Shown here: in pieces, positions 1 to 8,674 of the stretch
Layout of the letters: each line of letters opens with the position of its first letter
How positions within the stretch are numbered: the stretch's first letter is position 1
Source: Aeromicrobium stalagmiti
GTDB taxonomy: Bacteria; Actinomycetota; Actinomycetes; Propionibacteriales; Nocardioidaceae
NCBI RefSeq assembly: GCF_013283745.1
Contig: NZ_JABSTZ010000001.1
Location: 186,001 to 250,000 of the forward strand
Direction: 5' to 3'
Length of the DNA stretch: 64,000 bases
Notes under the pieces: generated by a model
Database searches by the model: none
What the model saw: the letters and a program-made list of their open reading frames with translations, nothing else
What the model was told of the DNA's origin: nothing
Program-made: the position numbers and the translations under genes

Positions 1-35
1 CGCCGCCGCGTCGATGTAGGACGACCCAGGACGGA

Positions 36-72
36 CGAAGGCCCCGAACCGCCGGAGCGGTCGGGGCCTTCG
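36..72 (-). terminator. Intrinsic terminator downstream of groEL
   Basis: A perfect 12-bp stem (arms CGAAGGCCCCGA at 36-47 and its complement at 61-72) encloses a 13-nt loop. It lies about 30 bp beyond the groEL stop. No clear U-tract follows, as is common in GC-rich actinobacteria. Confidence 0.75.
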
Positions 73-103
73 CTGGTCTGCTGGAGCTCAGGTCACGAGG
101 TGA

Positions 104-1837
<1,734 letters not shown>

Positions 1838-1872
1838 TCATCGATCTGGTCAGATGCCGGACACGTGGGTGT

Positions 1873-1899
1873 CTGGCACTCTCACTATACGAGTGCTAA
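1873..1899 (-). promoter_or_regulatory. CIRCE operator (HrcA site) of groEL
   Basis: A 9-bp arm CTGGCACTC, a 9-nt spacer and GAGTGCTAA match the CIRCE consensus TTAGCACTC-N9-GAGTGCTAA at 16 of 18 arm positions; the right arm is perfect. It lies 138 bp upstream of the groEL start codon, so groEL has a long leader. HrcA repression, relieved by heat, is expected from knowledge of this operator. Confidence 0.92.
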
Positions 1900-1913
1900 T
1901 CAACGGTGCGCAA

Positions 1914-2477
1914 TCAGGATGCGGATCGAACCTCGTAGACCAGCTCGGCGAACGGGCCGACCTGCCGGACCGACGTCAGCGTGAGCCGGTCCGAGCGGAT
2001 GTCGCGCGGCAGCAGCGGCGCACCGGCCCCGAGGGTCACCGGTGCCACCGTGACGATCAGCTGGTCGACCAGCCCCGCGTCGGCGAACTGGCCGACCAGG
2101 TCACCGCCGCCCATCAGCCAGATGTCACGGTCTCCTGCGGCGGCGAGCATCTCGGCATGCACCTCGGCGACCGGAGCCCGGGTGAAGCGGATGTCGGCGC
2201 CGGCCAGGACCGGCAGGTCACGGTGCGTGAAGACCCAGGTGGGGCGATCGCCGTACCACTCGGTCCACTTCTCGGGGTGCTCGACGAGCGACTCGTGCCG
2301 GACGACCCACTCATAGGTCGAGGAGCCCATCGCGAGAGCCCCGACACGGGCCGTGAAGTCGCCGATGCCACTCTCCGCCTCGTCGGATCCGGGCACCTCG
2401 AACAACCAGTCGAGGGAGTGGTCGGTCGTCGCGAGGTAGCCGTCGAGCGTGGTCGCGGTGTTGAAGATCGTCGCCAT
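1914..2477 (-). CDS. Dihydrofolate reductase-fold protein (RibD C-terminal family)
   Basis: A 187-aa cytosolic protein of the RibD C-terminal/DHFR-like family. It opens with MATIFNTATTLDGYLA, has the internal MGSSTYEWV segment, and has the Gly-rich NADPH-binding turn IWLMGGGDLVGQF near residue 125. Members reduce pteridine- or riboflavin-precursor-like substrates with NADPH, but the substrate of stand-alone paralogues like this one is usually unknown. The start is supported by a TAGCGT -10 element (2484-2489) only 6 nt upstream, with no ribosome binding site, so the mRNA is probably leaderless. It is not in a riboflavin operon, so a role in riboflavin synthesis should not be assumed. Confidence 0.85.
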   Translation of the reverse strand: MATIFNTATTLDGYLATTDHSLDWLFEVPGSDEAESGIGDFTARVGALAMGSSTYEWVVRHESLVEHPEKWTEWYGDRPTWVFTHRDLPVLAGADIRFTRAPVAEVHAEMLAAAGDRDIWLMGGGDLVGQFADAGLVDQLIVTVAPVTLGAGAPLLPRDIRSDRLTLTSVRQVGPFAELVYEVRSAS

Positions 2478-2511
2478 GCCCCGACGCTATCGCCGACCTC
2501 GGACACTCCGC

Positions 2512-2598
2512 CCCCGGCGCGGTGCGTACGCCACCGTCTCCCCCGGCGCGGTGCGTACGCCACCGTCTCCCCCGGCGCGGTGCGTACGCCACCGTCTC
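2512..2598. repeat. Three tandem copies of a 29-bp unit
   Basis: Three identical 29-bp units run head to tail at 2512-2540, 2541-2569 and 2570-2598. Each contains the 8-bp palindrome GCGTACGC inside the quasi-palindrome GGTGCGTACGCCACC. The array fills the gap between the RibD-like gene, which points away, and the 3' end of the membrane operon. A decayed piece (CTCGTACGGTGGC) follows near 2613. No function is evident. Confidence 0.9.
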
Positions 2599-2652
2599 CG
2601 GCCGATAGCCGCCTCGTACGGTGGCAGAACCACCGCGCTGGGGTGGGGTCGG

Positions 2653-3903
2653 TCAGACGGAGAAGAGCAGGTAGAGCCCCGTGAAGGTGTAGGCGACCAT
2701 CAGCAGGAGCATCGCGAGCTGGCCGCTGAGGCGGTGCGCCTTGGGCAGCAGCACCAGCGCCCGGTCGTGCGCCGCGATCACGGCCAGCACGTGACCGGCG
2801 ACGACGAACGTGACCTTGAGCGCCGCCAGCGTCGACGTGTGCTCGGACAGGACGTAGCTCACGCCGGGGTCGCCGAGCGGCGTCCACCCCCGCCCCAACG
2901 GGTCGAGCAGCGCGAAGAACGCCGTCTGCCCCTTCTCGACCAGGTAGGTCAGGTAGTGGGCGAAGATGTAGCCGACCACGATCGGCACCAGCGAGTGCGC
3001 GAGCAGACCGGGCATGGCACGCCGCTGCTCCGGAGTGACTCCCCCGGTGGCCATCGCCGCGCCGACGAACAGCACCGCGACCACGATGCAGAACGCCAGC
3101 AGCGTCAGCGTGTGCTCCAGGCTCGACAGCGACCTGCCCTGCCAGAACGGCGACGCGGAGAAGCTGTCGTACGCCGTCGAGCCGAGCAGCACCGCCAGCA
3201 GCGCCACCAGTCCGGGCGCCACCGGCACCGTGGTCAGGCCCCGCAGCGGGTTGCGCGAGAGCCGTCCACCGCGAGCGATCGGCGACATCCTCGCCACGAT
3301 CGCGCTGTAGACGTCGAACGGGTCGGCGCGGTCGAACCAGCGCGGGCCGAACGCGACGCCGCCGAGCAGCATCGCGGCGACGTAGACCCCGACCCAGACC
3401 CGCACCGACACGACGTCGCCCGGGTCGGGCGAGGCGAGCTCGAGCCACACGAAGGCGAACAGGCCCGCGACGGCCGGCCAGTAGCCGAGGCGCTCGGGAT
3501 AGGTCCAGATGCCGCGGCCGGTCAGCGTCCGCCACGGCGAGAGGTCACGCCAGACGTGGCCGGCGACCAGGGCCAGCGGCACCAGCCCGACCCACACGAA
3601 GATGTAGAACGCCTGCAGGCCACCGTTGGACGGATCGGCCGGCCCGGCGTAGAGCGCGACGAGCACCCACGCCGTGAGCAGCATCCCGACGACCGCGAGC
3701 CACGGCCGCCGCCGGTCGGGCTCGCCAGCCCCCCAGGATCCCTGGAACCGGGGCTCCTTCCAGGCCAGCGCGAGGACCGCGAACGAGATCGTCAGGGCCC
3801 ACGAGGCGCCCACCATCGCGTAGATGAACGGGATCGGCAGGTCGGTCGACCCACCGACGCCGTGGGCCGCGAGGCCCGCGCCCAGCCCGGTCGTCAGCGT
3901 CAC
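2653..3903 (-). CDS. Polytopic membrane protein, last gene of a four-gene operon
   Basis: About 416 aa with roughly 9-10 predicted membrane helices and few charged loops. The GTG start at 3903 is chosen because it overlaps the stop of the preceding lipoprotein gene by 4 bp (GTGA) and matches the start of the hydrophobic protein. The longer in-frame extension to 4368 reads through two other genes in low-complexity Arg-rich sequence and is rejected. Conserved-looking features are an Arg/Trp-rich loop (HVWRDLSPWRTLTGRGIW), an FDRADPFDVYSAIVAR stretch, and histidine-bearing helices (GYIFAHYLTYLVE). I do not recognise a catalytic motif. Genetic coupling to a cupredoxin-like lipoprotein suggests a membrane complex handling a metal, an oxidant or electrons, but this is inference. 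Confidence 0.8.
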   Translation of the reverse strand: MTLTTGLGAGLAAHGVGGSTDLPIPFIYAMVGASWALTISFAVLALAWKEPRFQGSWGAGEPDRRRPWLAVVGMLLTAWVLVALYAGPADPSNGGLQAFYIFVWVGLVPLALVAGHVWRDLSPWRTLTGRGIWTYPERLGYWPAVAGLFAFVWLELASPDPGDVVSVRVWVGVYVAAMLLGGVAFGPRWFDRADPFDVYSAIVARMSPIARGGRLSRNPLRGLTTVPVAPGLVALLAVLLGSTAYDSFSASPFWQGRSLSSLEHTLTLLAFCIVVAVLFVGAAMATGGVTPEQRRAMPGLLAHSLVPIVVGYIFAHYLTYLVEKGQTAFFALLDPLGRGWTPLGDPGVSYVLSEHTSTLAALKVTFVVAGHVLAVIAAHDRALVLLPKAHRLSGQLAMLLLMVAYTFTGLYLLFSV

Positions 3904-4328
3904 GGACGGACGACGAGCTGCACGATCGTCACGCCGAGCTCGTGGGCCTCGACCGCGACCTGCCCGGGCGTGTCGACCGTGAACGTCTCGGTCACCGTCT
4001 CGCCCGCAGCGACCTCGTAGGTGTGCTCGGGGTCGGAGTGGACGTGGATCTCCTCGTCGACGTCGGAGCGGATGGTGAGGGTGATGTCTGCGCCGACCTT
4101 GGCCTCGACGCGCTTGCCCTGCGGGACGACCTTGCCACCGGCGATGACGATGCCGACGACCGTGCCGGAGGTCTCGCTCGGCTCGGCACTGCTCGGCTCC
4201 GAGCTCGTCGGCTCGACGCTGGTCGGCGCGCTCGCGGCGGTGGGATCGGCGGATGCCCCGTCGTCGGACGATCCGCCACACGCGGACAGGAGCAGTGCTG
4301 CGGCGAGCAGGGCTGCTGCGGTCTTCAT
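3900..4328 (-). CDS. Cupredoxin-like lipoprotein with His-rich site
   Basis: A 142-aa secreted lipoprotein. The signal peptide MKTAAALLAAALLLSACGG ends in the lipobox LSAC. A Ser/Thr/Glu/Pro linker (about residues 20-55) leads to a compact beta domain of about 85 residues. That domain resembles small cupredoxins in its order of strands and in its VVPQGKRVEAKVGADITL stretch. Candidate metal ligands are His residues in EIHVHSDPEHTY and VEAHELGV. The usual Cys ligand of a blue-copper site is absent, so a type-1 copper centre is unlikely. Start and stop overlap neighbours by 4 bp on each side (ATGA upstream, GTGA downstream), so translation is coupled through the operon. Confidence 0.8.
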   Translation of the reverse strand: MKTAAALLAAALLLSACGGSSDDGASADPTAASAPTSVEPTSSEPSSAEPSETSGTVVGIVIAGGKVVPQGKRVEAKVGADITLTIRSDVDEEIHVHSDPEHTYEVAAGETVTETFTVDTPGQVAVEAHELGVTIVQLVVRP

Positions 4329-4534
4329 TCGGTGTCGCTCTCCTCGTGGTCGGTGCCGTCGAAGGCACGCTCGATCAGGTCACGCTCCTCGCGCTCCTCA
4401 CGGCGGTCCTTGCGGGCGATGTAGAGGACGACTCCCACCACGACGACCGCAGGGACGATCGCCGGGATGGCGAGCAGTGCGACGTGGTGCGCGAAGAGCT
4501 CGTCGCCCAGGGGCGTGGCGCCAGCAGGGATCAT
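4325..4534 (-). CDS. Small single-span membrane protein
   Basis: A 69-aa protein, MIPAGATPLGDELFAHHVALLA at its start (first 18 residues periplasmic), followed by one hydrophobic helix (about residues 18-40) and a highly charged cytoplasmic tail (RKDRREEREERDLIERAFDG). The ATG at 4534 overlaps the stop of the upstream membrane protein by 4 bp (ATGA), and its own stop overlaps the ATG of the lipoprotein in the same way. The size and topology resemble accessory subunits of respiratory or oxidase complexes, but I do not recognise the family. Confidence 0.78.
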   Translation of the reverse strand: MIPAGATPLGDELFAHHVALLAIPAIVPAVVVVGVVLYIARKDRREEREERDLIERAFDGTDHEESDTE

Positions 4535-6357
4535 GAGGTCAGCGTAGGTGCTGGCGCAGACCCCTCGGACGCCTCGTGCTCCTCGATCTTGCGGGCCACC
4601 CGCGAGACCGAGACGCAGATGCCCAGGATGATGGCCAGGCTGCACAGCAGGACGACCATGTTGGCGGCACCCCACAGCAGGGCCGAGCTGTCGTCCTTGC
4701 GCTCGCGCTGCAGGATGTCGATCTCGGGCACGAAGTCACGGGTGAACGACGCCTCGGCGGGCACCTCACCGACCTTCAGCGGCGGGTCGGCGGGCAGGAA
4801 GATCGGGACGGCCGCGAGCGTCCGTCCGTCCTGCACGCGCAGGAGCGTCTTCCAGTTGCCACCGACGGGGACCGGCTTGGTCGACTCGTAGGTGTTGTCA
4901 CCCGTGCGGCGCAGGCGGTCGGTCACGACACCCTCGCCGCCGCCCTGCCACGCGGTGATCTGCACCCACGTCGGGTCGTCGTCGGCGACGCCCTCGGACA
5001 GCGTGACCTGCGCGGTGACCTCGGGCTCGGCCGTCGTGCCGACCTGGGTCAGGGCGAACGTCGCCGACTCGTCCTGGGGCACCGTGGCGTAGAGGCCGTT
5101 GGCGACCGAGGCCGACAGCACCAGCACCGATCCGGTGACGATGACGCGGCCGACGCTCTTCGACGGCAGCTGGCCCTTGAGGCCCATCGCGAACAGCGCA
5201 CCGCAGAGGCCAGACGCGATCGCGACGGGGACGGCCATGAGCAGACCCTCGAGCCACATGTCCTGGGTCCACGGGAACTGGAAGACCTGGTCGTTCCAGA
5301 GCTTCTCGATGACGAGGCCGACGGTGCCGATCGCAAGGCCCGCGATCGCACCGAACCACAGCGGCTTGTGTCGCAGCCGCGAGATCGCCAGGAGCTCGAC
5401 GATGACCGCGCTGCCGAGGTAGAGCGGGAAGACGTGGTGCGCCTCGCCCATGACGTCGGTGACGACGAACGAGATGATGCCGCGCATCAGCAGGAAGAAC
5501 ACGGCTGCACCGATCGCGGCGCCGACGCCGACGTACAGACGGGCGGCGACCAGGGTCAGGCCCGCCGCGGCGACGATCATCATCGGCGCGAAGACCATGC
5601 GGAACTGCGCGATGCCGAAGTCGAACTCGGCCTGGAAGACCGAGAGGCCGATGAGCAGGCCGCCGAAGGCGATCGAGTTCATGATGGTCTTGAGCCACAC
5701 GGGCAGCGCCTTGCCGCGGCCGCGCATGTGGATCTCGGCCTCGCGGTTGAGCAGGATGATGCCGGCGGTCGACAGGCCCGCGCCGCCGATCAGCATCAGG
5801 TGCGTGGGGCCCCAGAGCGTCACGTCCTGGCCGAACATGCGGTGCCAGATGTCGTCGAGCGGGAAGCCGATCAGGGCGTACATGCCGCACGCCGCGATGA
5901 AGATGCCGCTCACGGGGGCGTACCAGGACCGGGTGATGCGCACGGACGCGATGCCGGGCTTCTCCCCGTCACGGGGGTAGACGATCGCGGACATGCCGGC
6001 GATGAACAGGGCGAAGAGCCCGTAGAGGATCAGGTAGTGCGCGGGGTTGGCGAGCGGCCCGGCGTCACGGCCACGGCCGGCGTGCAGGCTGACGTCCCAC
6101 ATGAAGCCGAGCAGGGCGACGATCAGCGAGCTCGCGACGAACATCGTCGGGATGGTCGACCACCCGGGCTCGCCGTACTGCGCACCGAGGCGCTTGCCCA
6201 GCTTGTCGAACCAGTCGATCCGGTGGGTCCGGTGGGCCCAGGCGATGACCAGCAGGATGCCGGTCACGATCGTCGCGGCGATCGAGAGGCCCAGGACCTG
6301 GCCGAGCTCGGCGCCGCCGACGGGCGCGGTGGCGGGTTCCGCAGCAGTGATGAACAT
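4531..6357 (-). CDS. Large polytopic membrane protein with periplasmic C-terminal domain, first gene of the operon
   Basis: A 608-aa protein. About 11-12 hydrophobic helices fill residues 18-430, then comes a roughly 130-residue non-hydrophobic, probably periplasmic, beta-type domain (430-560), and a last helix near 565-585 with a charged cytoplasmic tail. Histidine-bearing membrane motifs stand out: MWDVSLHAGRGRD, NPAHYLILYG, DDIWHRMFGQDV, WGPTHLMLIGG and GEAHHVFPLYLG. Such intramembrane His residues would suit metal or haem binding, but no known oxidase signature is complete. A promoter (TTGCGA-17-CATACT) places the -10 only 6 nt before the ATG, so the operon mRNA is probably leaderless. 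It leads the coupled operon down to 2653. Confidence 0.82.
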   Translation of the reverse strand: MFITAAEPATAPVGGAELGQVLGLSIAATIVTGILLVIAWAHRTHRIDWFDKLGKRLGAQYGEPGWSTIPTMFVASSLIVALLGFMWDVSLHAGRGRDAGPLANPAHYLILYGLFALFIAGMSAIVYPRDGEKPGIASVRITRSWYAPVSGIFIAACGMYALIGFPLDDIWHRMFGQDVTLWGPTHLMLIGGAGLSTAGIILLNREAEIHMRGRGKALPVWLKTIMNSIAFGGLLIGLSVFQAEFDFGIAQFRMVFAPMMIVAAAGLTLVAARLYVGVGAAIGAAVFFLLMRGIISFVVTDVMGEAHHVFPLYLGSAVIVELLAISRLRHKPLWFGAIAGLAIGTVGLVIEKLWNDQVFQFPWTQDMWLEGLLMAVPVAIASGLCGALFAMGLKGQLPSKSVGRVIVTGSVLVLSASVANGLYATVPQDESATFALTQVGTTAEPEVTAQVTLSEGVADDDPTWVQITAWQGGGEGVVTDRLRRTGDNTYESTKPVPVGGNWKTLLRVQDGRTLAAVPIFLPADPPLKVGEVPAEASFTRDFVPEIDILQRERKDDSSALLWGAANMVVLLCSLAIILGICVSVSRVARKIEEHEASEGSAPAPTLTS

Positions 6358-6363
6358 ACCGGG

Positions 6364-6392
6364 AGTATGTCAGCGCCGATGTGACATCGCAA
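6364..6392 (-). promoter_or_regulatory. Promoter of the membrane-protein operon with internal palindrome
   Basis: On the minus strand TTGCGA (6392-6387) and CATACT (6369-6364) are separated by 17 bp, and the -10 lies 6 nt from the ATG. The spacer contains the inverted repeat GATGT-G-ACATC (6378-6388), which could be a repressor site. A second GTGACATC occurs near 6426. Confidence 0.5.
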
Positions 6393-6464
6393 GTGTCGTG
6401 AAGAACACGCCCGCGTTTCCTGCGAGTGACATCTTGTCGGCCGGTCCGCGAGCCGGCGGGTCAG

Positions 6465-6508
6465 GACGCAGAAGGACCCGGTCCCCCCGGACCGGGTCCT
6501 TCTGCGTC
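6465..6508 (-). terminator. Strong hairpin terminator after the cold-shock gene
   Basis: A perfect 20-bp stem (6465-6484 with 6489-6508) closed by a CCCC loop lies 11 bp beyond the stop of the cold-shock gene. It separates that gene from the membrane operon promoter downstream. Confidence 0.85.
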
Positions 6509-6519
6509 GCTCGTGTGTC

Positions 6520-6720
6520 TCAGTGCCCGATGACCTCGTGGGCCTCGCGGCCCTTGGGTCCGTCCACGACCTCGAACTCGACCTTCTGGCCGTCCTCGAG
6601 GGTCTTGTAGCCGTCGGACGCGATCTTGGACCAGTGGACGAAGACGTCGTCCTGGCCCTCGACCTCGATGAATCCGTAGCCCTTGTCAGCGTTGAACCAC
6701 TTGACGGTGCCCTGCACCAT
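6520..6720 (-). CDS. Cold-shock domain protein
   Basis: A 66-aa single-domain RNA/DNA-binding cold-shock protein. Both nucleic-acid-binding motifs are present: [15 protein letters not shown] (RNP1 region, with K-G-Y-G-F) and DVFVHWSKI (RNP2 region). The ATG at 6720 is chosen over an upstream in-frame start at 6741 because a clear Shine-Dalgarno (AGGTGGGAG) precedes it by about 7 nt. A TAGGCT -10-like hexamer at 6778-6783 would give a leader of roughly 55 nt, as expected for csp genes. It probably acts as an RNA chaperone. A 20-bp hairpin follows the stop. Confidence 0.95.
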   Translation of the reverse strand: MVQGTVKWFNADKGYGFIEVEGQDDVFVHWSKIASDGYKTLEDGQKVEFEVVDGPKGREAHEVIGH

Positions 6721-6842
6721 GCCGCTACTCCCACCTGTCACAGAGACGGACCCACCTGCCGAGGGCCCGATGCGGAGAGCCTATACGGCTCAGCACCCAC
6801 CGGCTACGGCGGGACTTCGCCCCTCCCCTGAGTTTTTCGAGC

Positions 6843-7121
6843 TCAGCAGCCGCCGGCGACGGCGGGGATGATCGACACCTGGGCACCGTCCGGCGTCGGG
6901 GTGTCGAGGCCCTGGGAGAACCTGACGTCCTCCTCGGCCACGTAGATGTTGACGAACCGGCGCAGCTTGCCCTCGTCGTCGACCACGCGGGCCTTGATGC
7001 CCGGGAAGCTGGACTCCAGCGACTCCAGGACGTCGCTGAGGGTCGCGCCGTCGGCGGTGACCTGGGACTGGTCCTGCGTGTACGAGCGCAGGATCGTGGG
7101 AATACGGACGTTGATGCTCAC
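6843..7121 (-). CDS. MoaD/ThiS/CysO-family sulfur carrier with an extra C-terminal Cys
   Basis: A 92-aa ubiquitin-fold protein closely resembling mycobacterial CysO (SIPTILRSYT-type N-terminus, RRFVNIYVAEEDVRF centre, IIPAVAGG end). CysO proteins are thiocarboxylated on the terminal Gly-Gly and hand sulfur to a CysM-type synthase. Here the reading frame continues one residue beyond the diglycine and ends Ala-Gly-Gly-Cys. The terminal Cys would have to be removed, as a JAMM-type protease does for QbsE, before activation. The gene lies 24 bp after thrC and is probably co-transcribed from the SAM-riboswitch leader. No cysM or mec gene is present in the window. Confidence 0.88.
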   Translation of the reverse strand: MSINVRIPTILRSYTQDQSQVTADGATLSDVLESLESSFPGIKARVVDDEGKLRRFVNIYVAEEDVRFSQGLDTPTPDGAQVSIIPAVAGGC

Positions 7122-7145
7122 GGTGCTCCTTGAACGGTTCTGGTC

Positions 7146-8417
7146 TCAGGCGATGCCCGAGGCGACGAACGCCTCGTACGTCGGGGCGATGGTGGCGGCG
7201 GGACCGACGAGGCTCGTGACCGCGTCGAGGGTCTTCAGGCCGTGGCCGGTGTTGATGACGACGGTCTCCAGGGACGGGTCGAGGACGCCGGTCTCGACGA
7301 GCTTCTTCAGCACGCCGACCGTGGTGCCGCCGGCGGTCTCGGTGAAGATGCCCTCGGTGCGGGCGAGCAGCACGATCGCGTCGCGGACCTCGTCGTCGGA
7401 GATGTCGGCGACGGCTCCGCCGGTCTCGCGGCAGATGTCGAGCACGTAGATGCCGTCGGCGGGGTTGCCGATCGCCAGCGACTTGGCGATCGTGTCGGGG
7501 CGGACGGGCTTGATGGCGTCCCAGCCCTGGCGGAACGCCTCGGAGACCGGCGAGCAGCCGGTGGCCTGGGCGCCGTAGATCTTGACCGGCTTGTCCTCGA
7601 CGAGCCCAAGCTTGACGAGCTCGCGGAACGCCTTGTGCACCTTGGTCAGCTGCGAGCCGGACGCGACCGGGATGACGATCTGGTCGGGCAGGCGCCAGCC
7701 GAGCTGCTCGGCGATCTCGTAGCCGAGCGTCTTGGAGCCCTCGGCGTAGAAGGGGCGGACGTTGACGTTGACGAACGCCCAGCCGTCCTCCTCGCCCGCG
7801 ATCTCGCTGGCGAGCTTGTTGACGTCGTCGTAGTTGCCGTCGACCGCGACGAGGTTCTCGGTGTAGACCGCCGAGTTGACCTTCTTGGGGGTCTCGAGGT
7901 TGCTCGGGATGAAGACGACGGTCTTGATGCCGGCGCGGGCGCCCGCAGCGGCGACGGCGTTGGCCAGGTTGCCGGTCGAGGGGCACGCGAAGACGCGGCT
8001 GCCGAGCTCGCGGGCGGCGCTGAGCGCGCACGCCACGACCCGGTCCTTGAAGGAGTTGGTGGGGTTGGTGCTGTCGTCCTTGACCCAGAGCTTGGTCAGG
8101 CCGAGCTCGGCGGCGAGGTTCTTGGCCTCCAGCAGCCGGGTGTAGCCGGGCTCGAGGTTGGGGCTGGTCTCGATGTCGTCCGGCACGGGCAGCAGTGCCT
8201 TGTAGCGCCAGATGTTGGCGGGGCCGGCCTCGATCTGCTCGCGCGTGATCGCCGGGAAGTCGTACGCGATCTCGAGCGGGCCGAAGCACTCCTGACAGGC
8301 GTAGTGCGGTCCGAGCTCCTGGGTGGCGCCGCACTCGCGGCAGACGAGCCCGGTGGCGTGGCCGAAGGCGCCCTCGCGAAGCGTGGTGCGGGTGGAATCC
8401 TGGGCGGTGATGGTCAC
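7146..8417 (-). CDS. thrC: Threonine synthase
   Basis: A 423-aa PLP enzyme that converts O-phosphohomoserine to threonine. An N-terminal zinc ribbon (CREC at residues 26-29, CQEC at 41-44) precedes the fold-type II domain. The PLP lysine lies in NPTNSFKDRVV (Lys124), and the phosphate-binding loop is VASGSQL. The GTG start at 8417 is preceded by an ideal AGGAGG 6 nt away. The longer in-frame extension to 8567 runs through the riboswitch and is rejected. The transcript leader is a SAM-I riboswitch whose P1 stem abuts the Shine-Dalgarno, so translation or elongation should respond to S-adenosylmethionine. The CysO-like gene follows. Confidence 0.97.
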   Translation of the reverse strand: MTITAQDSTRTTLREGAFGHATGLVCRECGATQELGPHYACQECFGPLEIAYDFPAITREQIEAGPANIWRYKALLPVPDDIETSPNLEPGYTRLLEAKNLAAELGLTKLWVKDDSTNPTNSFKDRVVACALSAARELGSRVFACPSTGNLANAVAAAGARAGIKTVVFIPSNLETPKKVNSAVYTENLVAVDGNYDDVNKLASEIAGEEDGWAFVNVNVRPFYAEGSKTLGYEIAEQLGWRLPDQIVIPVASGSQLTKVHKAFRELVKLGLVEDKPVKIYGAQATGCSPVSEAFRQGWDAIKPVRPDTIAKSLAIGNPADGIYVLDICRETGGAVADISDDEVRDAIVLLARTEGIFTETAGGTTVGVLKKLVETGVLDPSLETVVINTGHGLKTLDAVTSLVGPAATIAPTYEAFVASGIA

Positions 8418-8430
8418 GCGATCCTCCTGG

Positions 8431-8539
8431 TCATCTTTCCCGGATCGACTGTCGACCGGGACGGATTGAGCACCTGGTCGCTTCGTGCGACTGGTTGCTG
8501 GGGTGTCGTCGGGCCGTGTCCCTGTACCCCTCTGGATGA
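8431..8539 (-). promoter_or_regulatory. SAM-I (S-box) riboswitch of thrC
   Basis: The minus-strand leader follows the S-box pattern: P1 arm TCATC, then CAGAGGGGTACAGGGACACG, GGCCCGACGACACCCC, AGCAACC, a P3 hairpin (GTCGC/GCGAC), the GGTGCTCAATCC core, a P4 hairpin (CCCGG/CCGGG), and the closing P1 arm GATGA. The Shine-Dalgarno AGGAGG starts only 3 nt after P1, which points to translational control. Known S-box RNAs usually turn sulfur and methionine genes off when SAM is high. Confidence 0.93.
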
Positions 8540-8547
8540 GTGATTCC

Positions 8548-8577
8548 AGCGTACGTGGGCGTCTCACGATGTGTCCA
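8548..8577 (-). promoter_or_regulatory. Candidate promoter of thrC with overlapping inverted repeat
   Basis: On the minus strand a -35-like TGGACA (8577-8572) and a -10-like TACGCT (8553-8548) are 18 bp apart. They would start the RNA just before the riboswitch P1 stem. An inverted repeat with 9-bp arms CACGATGTG/CACATCGTG (8565-8573, 8585-8593) overlaps the -35 and could bind a regulator. Confidence 0.45.
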
Positions 8578-8626
8578 CTCTGTCCACATCGTGGACGGTG
8601 AGCGTTCGCTCCTCGGACACCCCGTC

Positions 8627-8674
8627 TTGCGTCATCAGAGCTGAGGTCCCCGGGCCGCGCTTGTCATGACGCAA
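8627..8674 (+). repeat. 48-bp palindromic repeat, copy 1
   Basis: Arms TTGCGTCAT (8627-8635) and ATGACGCAA (8666-8674) enclose an interior with CTGAGGTCCC. It belongs to a four-copy family (9703-9750, 49671-49718, 58565-58612), all exactly 48 bp. This copy overlaps the last codon and stop of the AbiEi/DUF559 gene. Confidence 0.85.

Noticed and set aside
2512..2598. CRISPR array
   Set aside because: The units are directly adjacent with no spacers, and no cas gene is present. The same holds for 25961-26080.
2114..3535. Long minus-strand open frame across the repeat and the membrane gene
   Set aside because: It is an Arg/Ala/Pro-rich shadow of the genes in the other frames, crosses the tandem repeat and has no domain.
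2653..3903. Calling the last membrane-operon protein a fenitrothion hydrolase or other pesticide hydrolase
   Set aside because: I have a vague memory of such names on related membrane proteins, but I see no catalytic motif in the sequence and cannot verify it.
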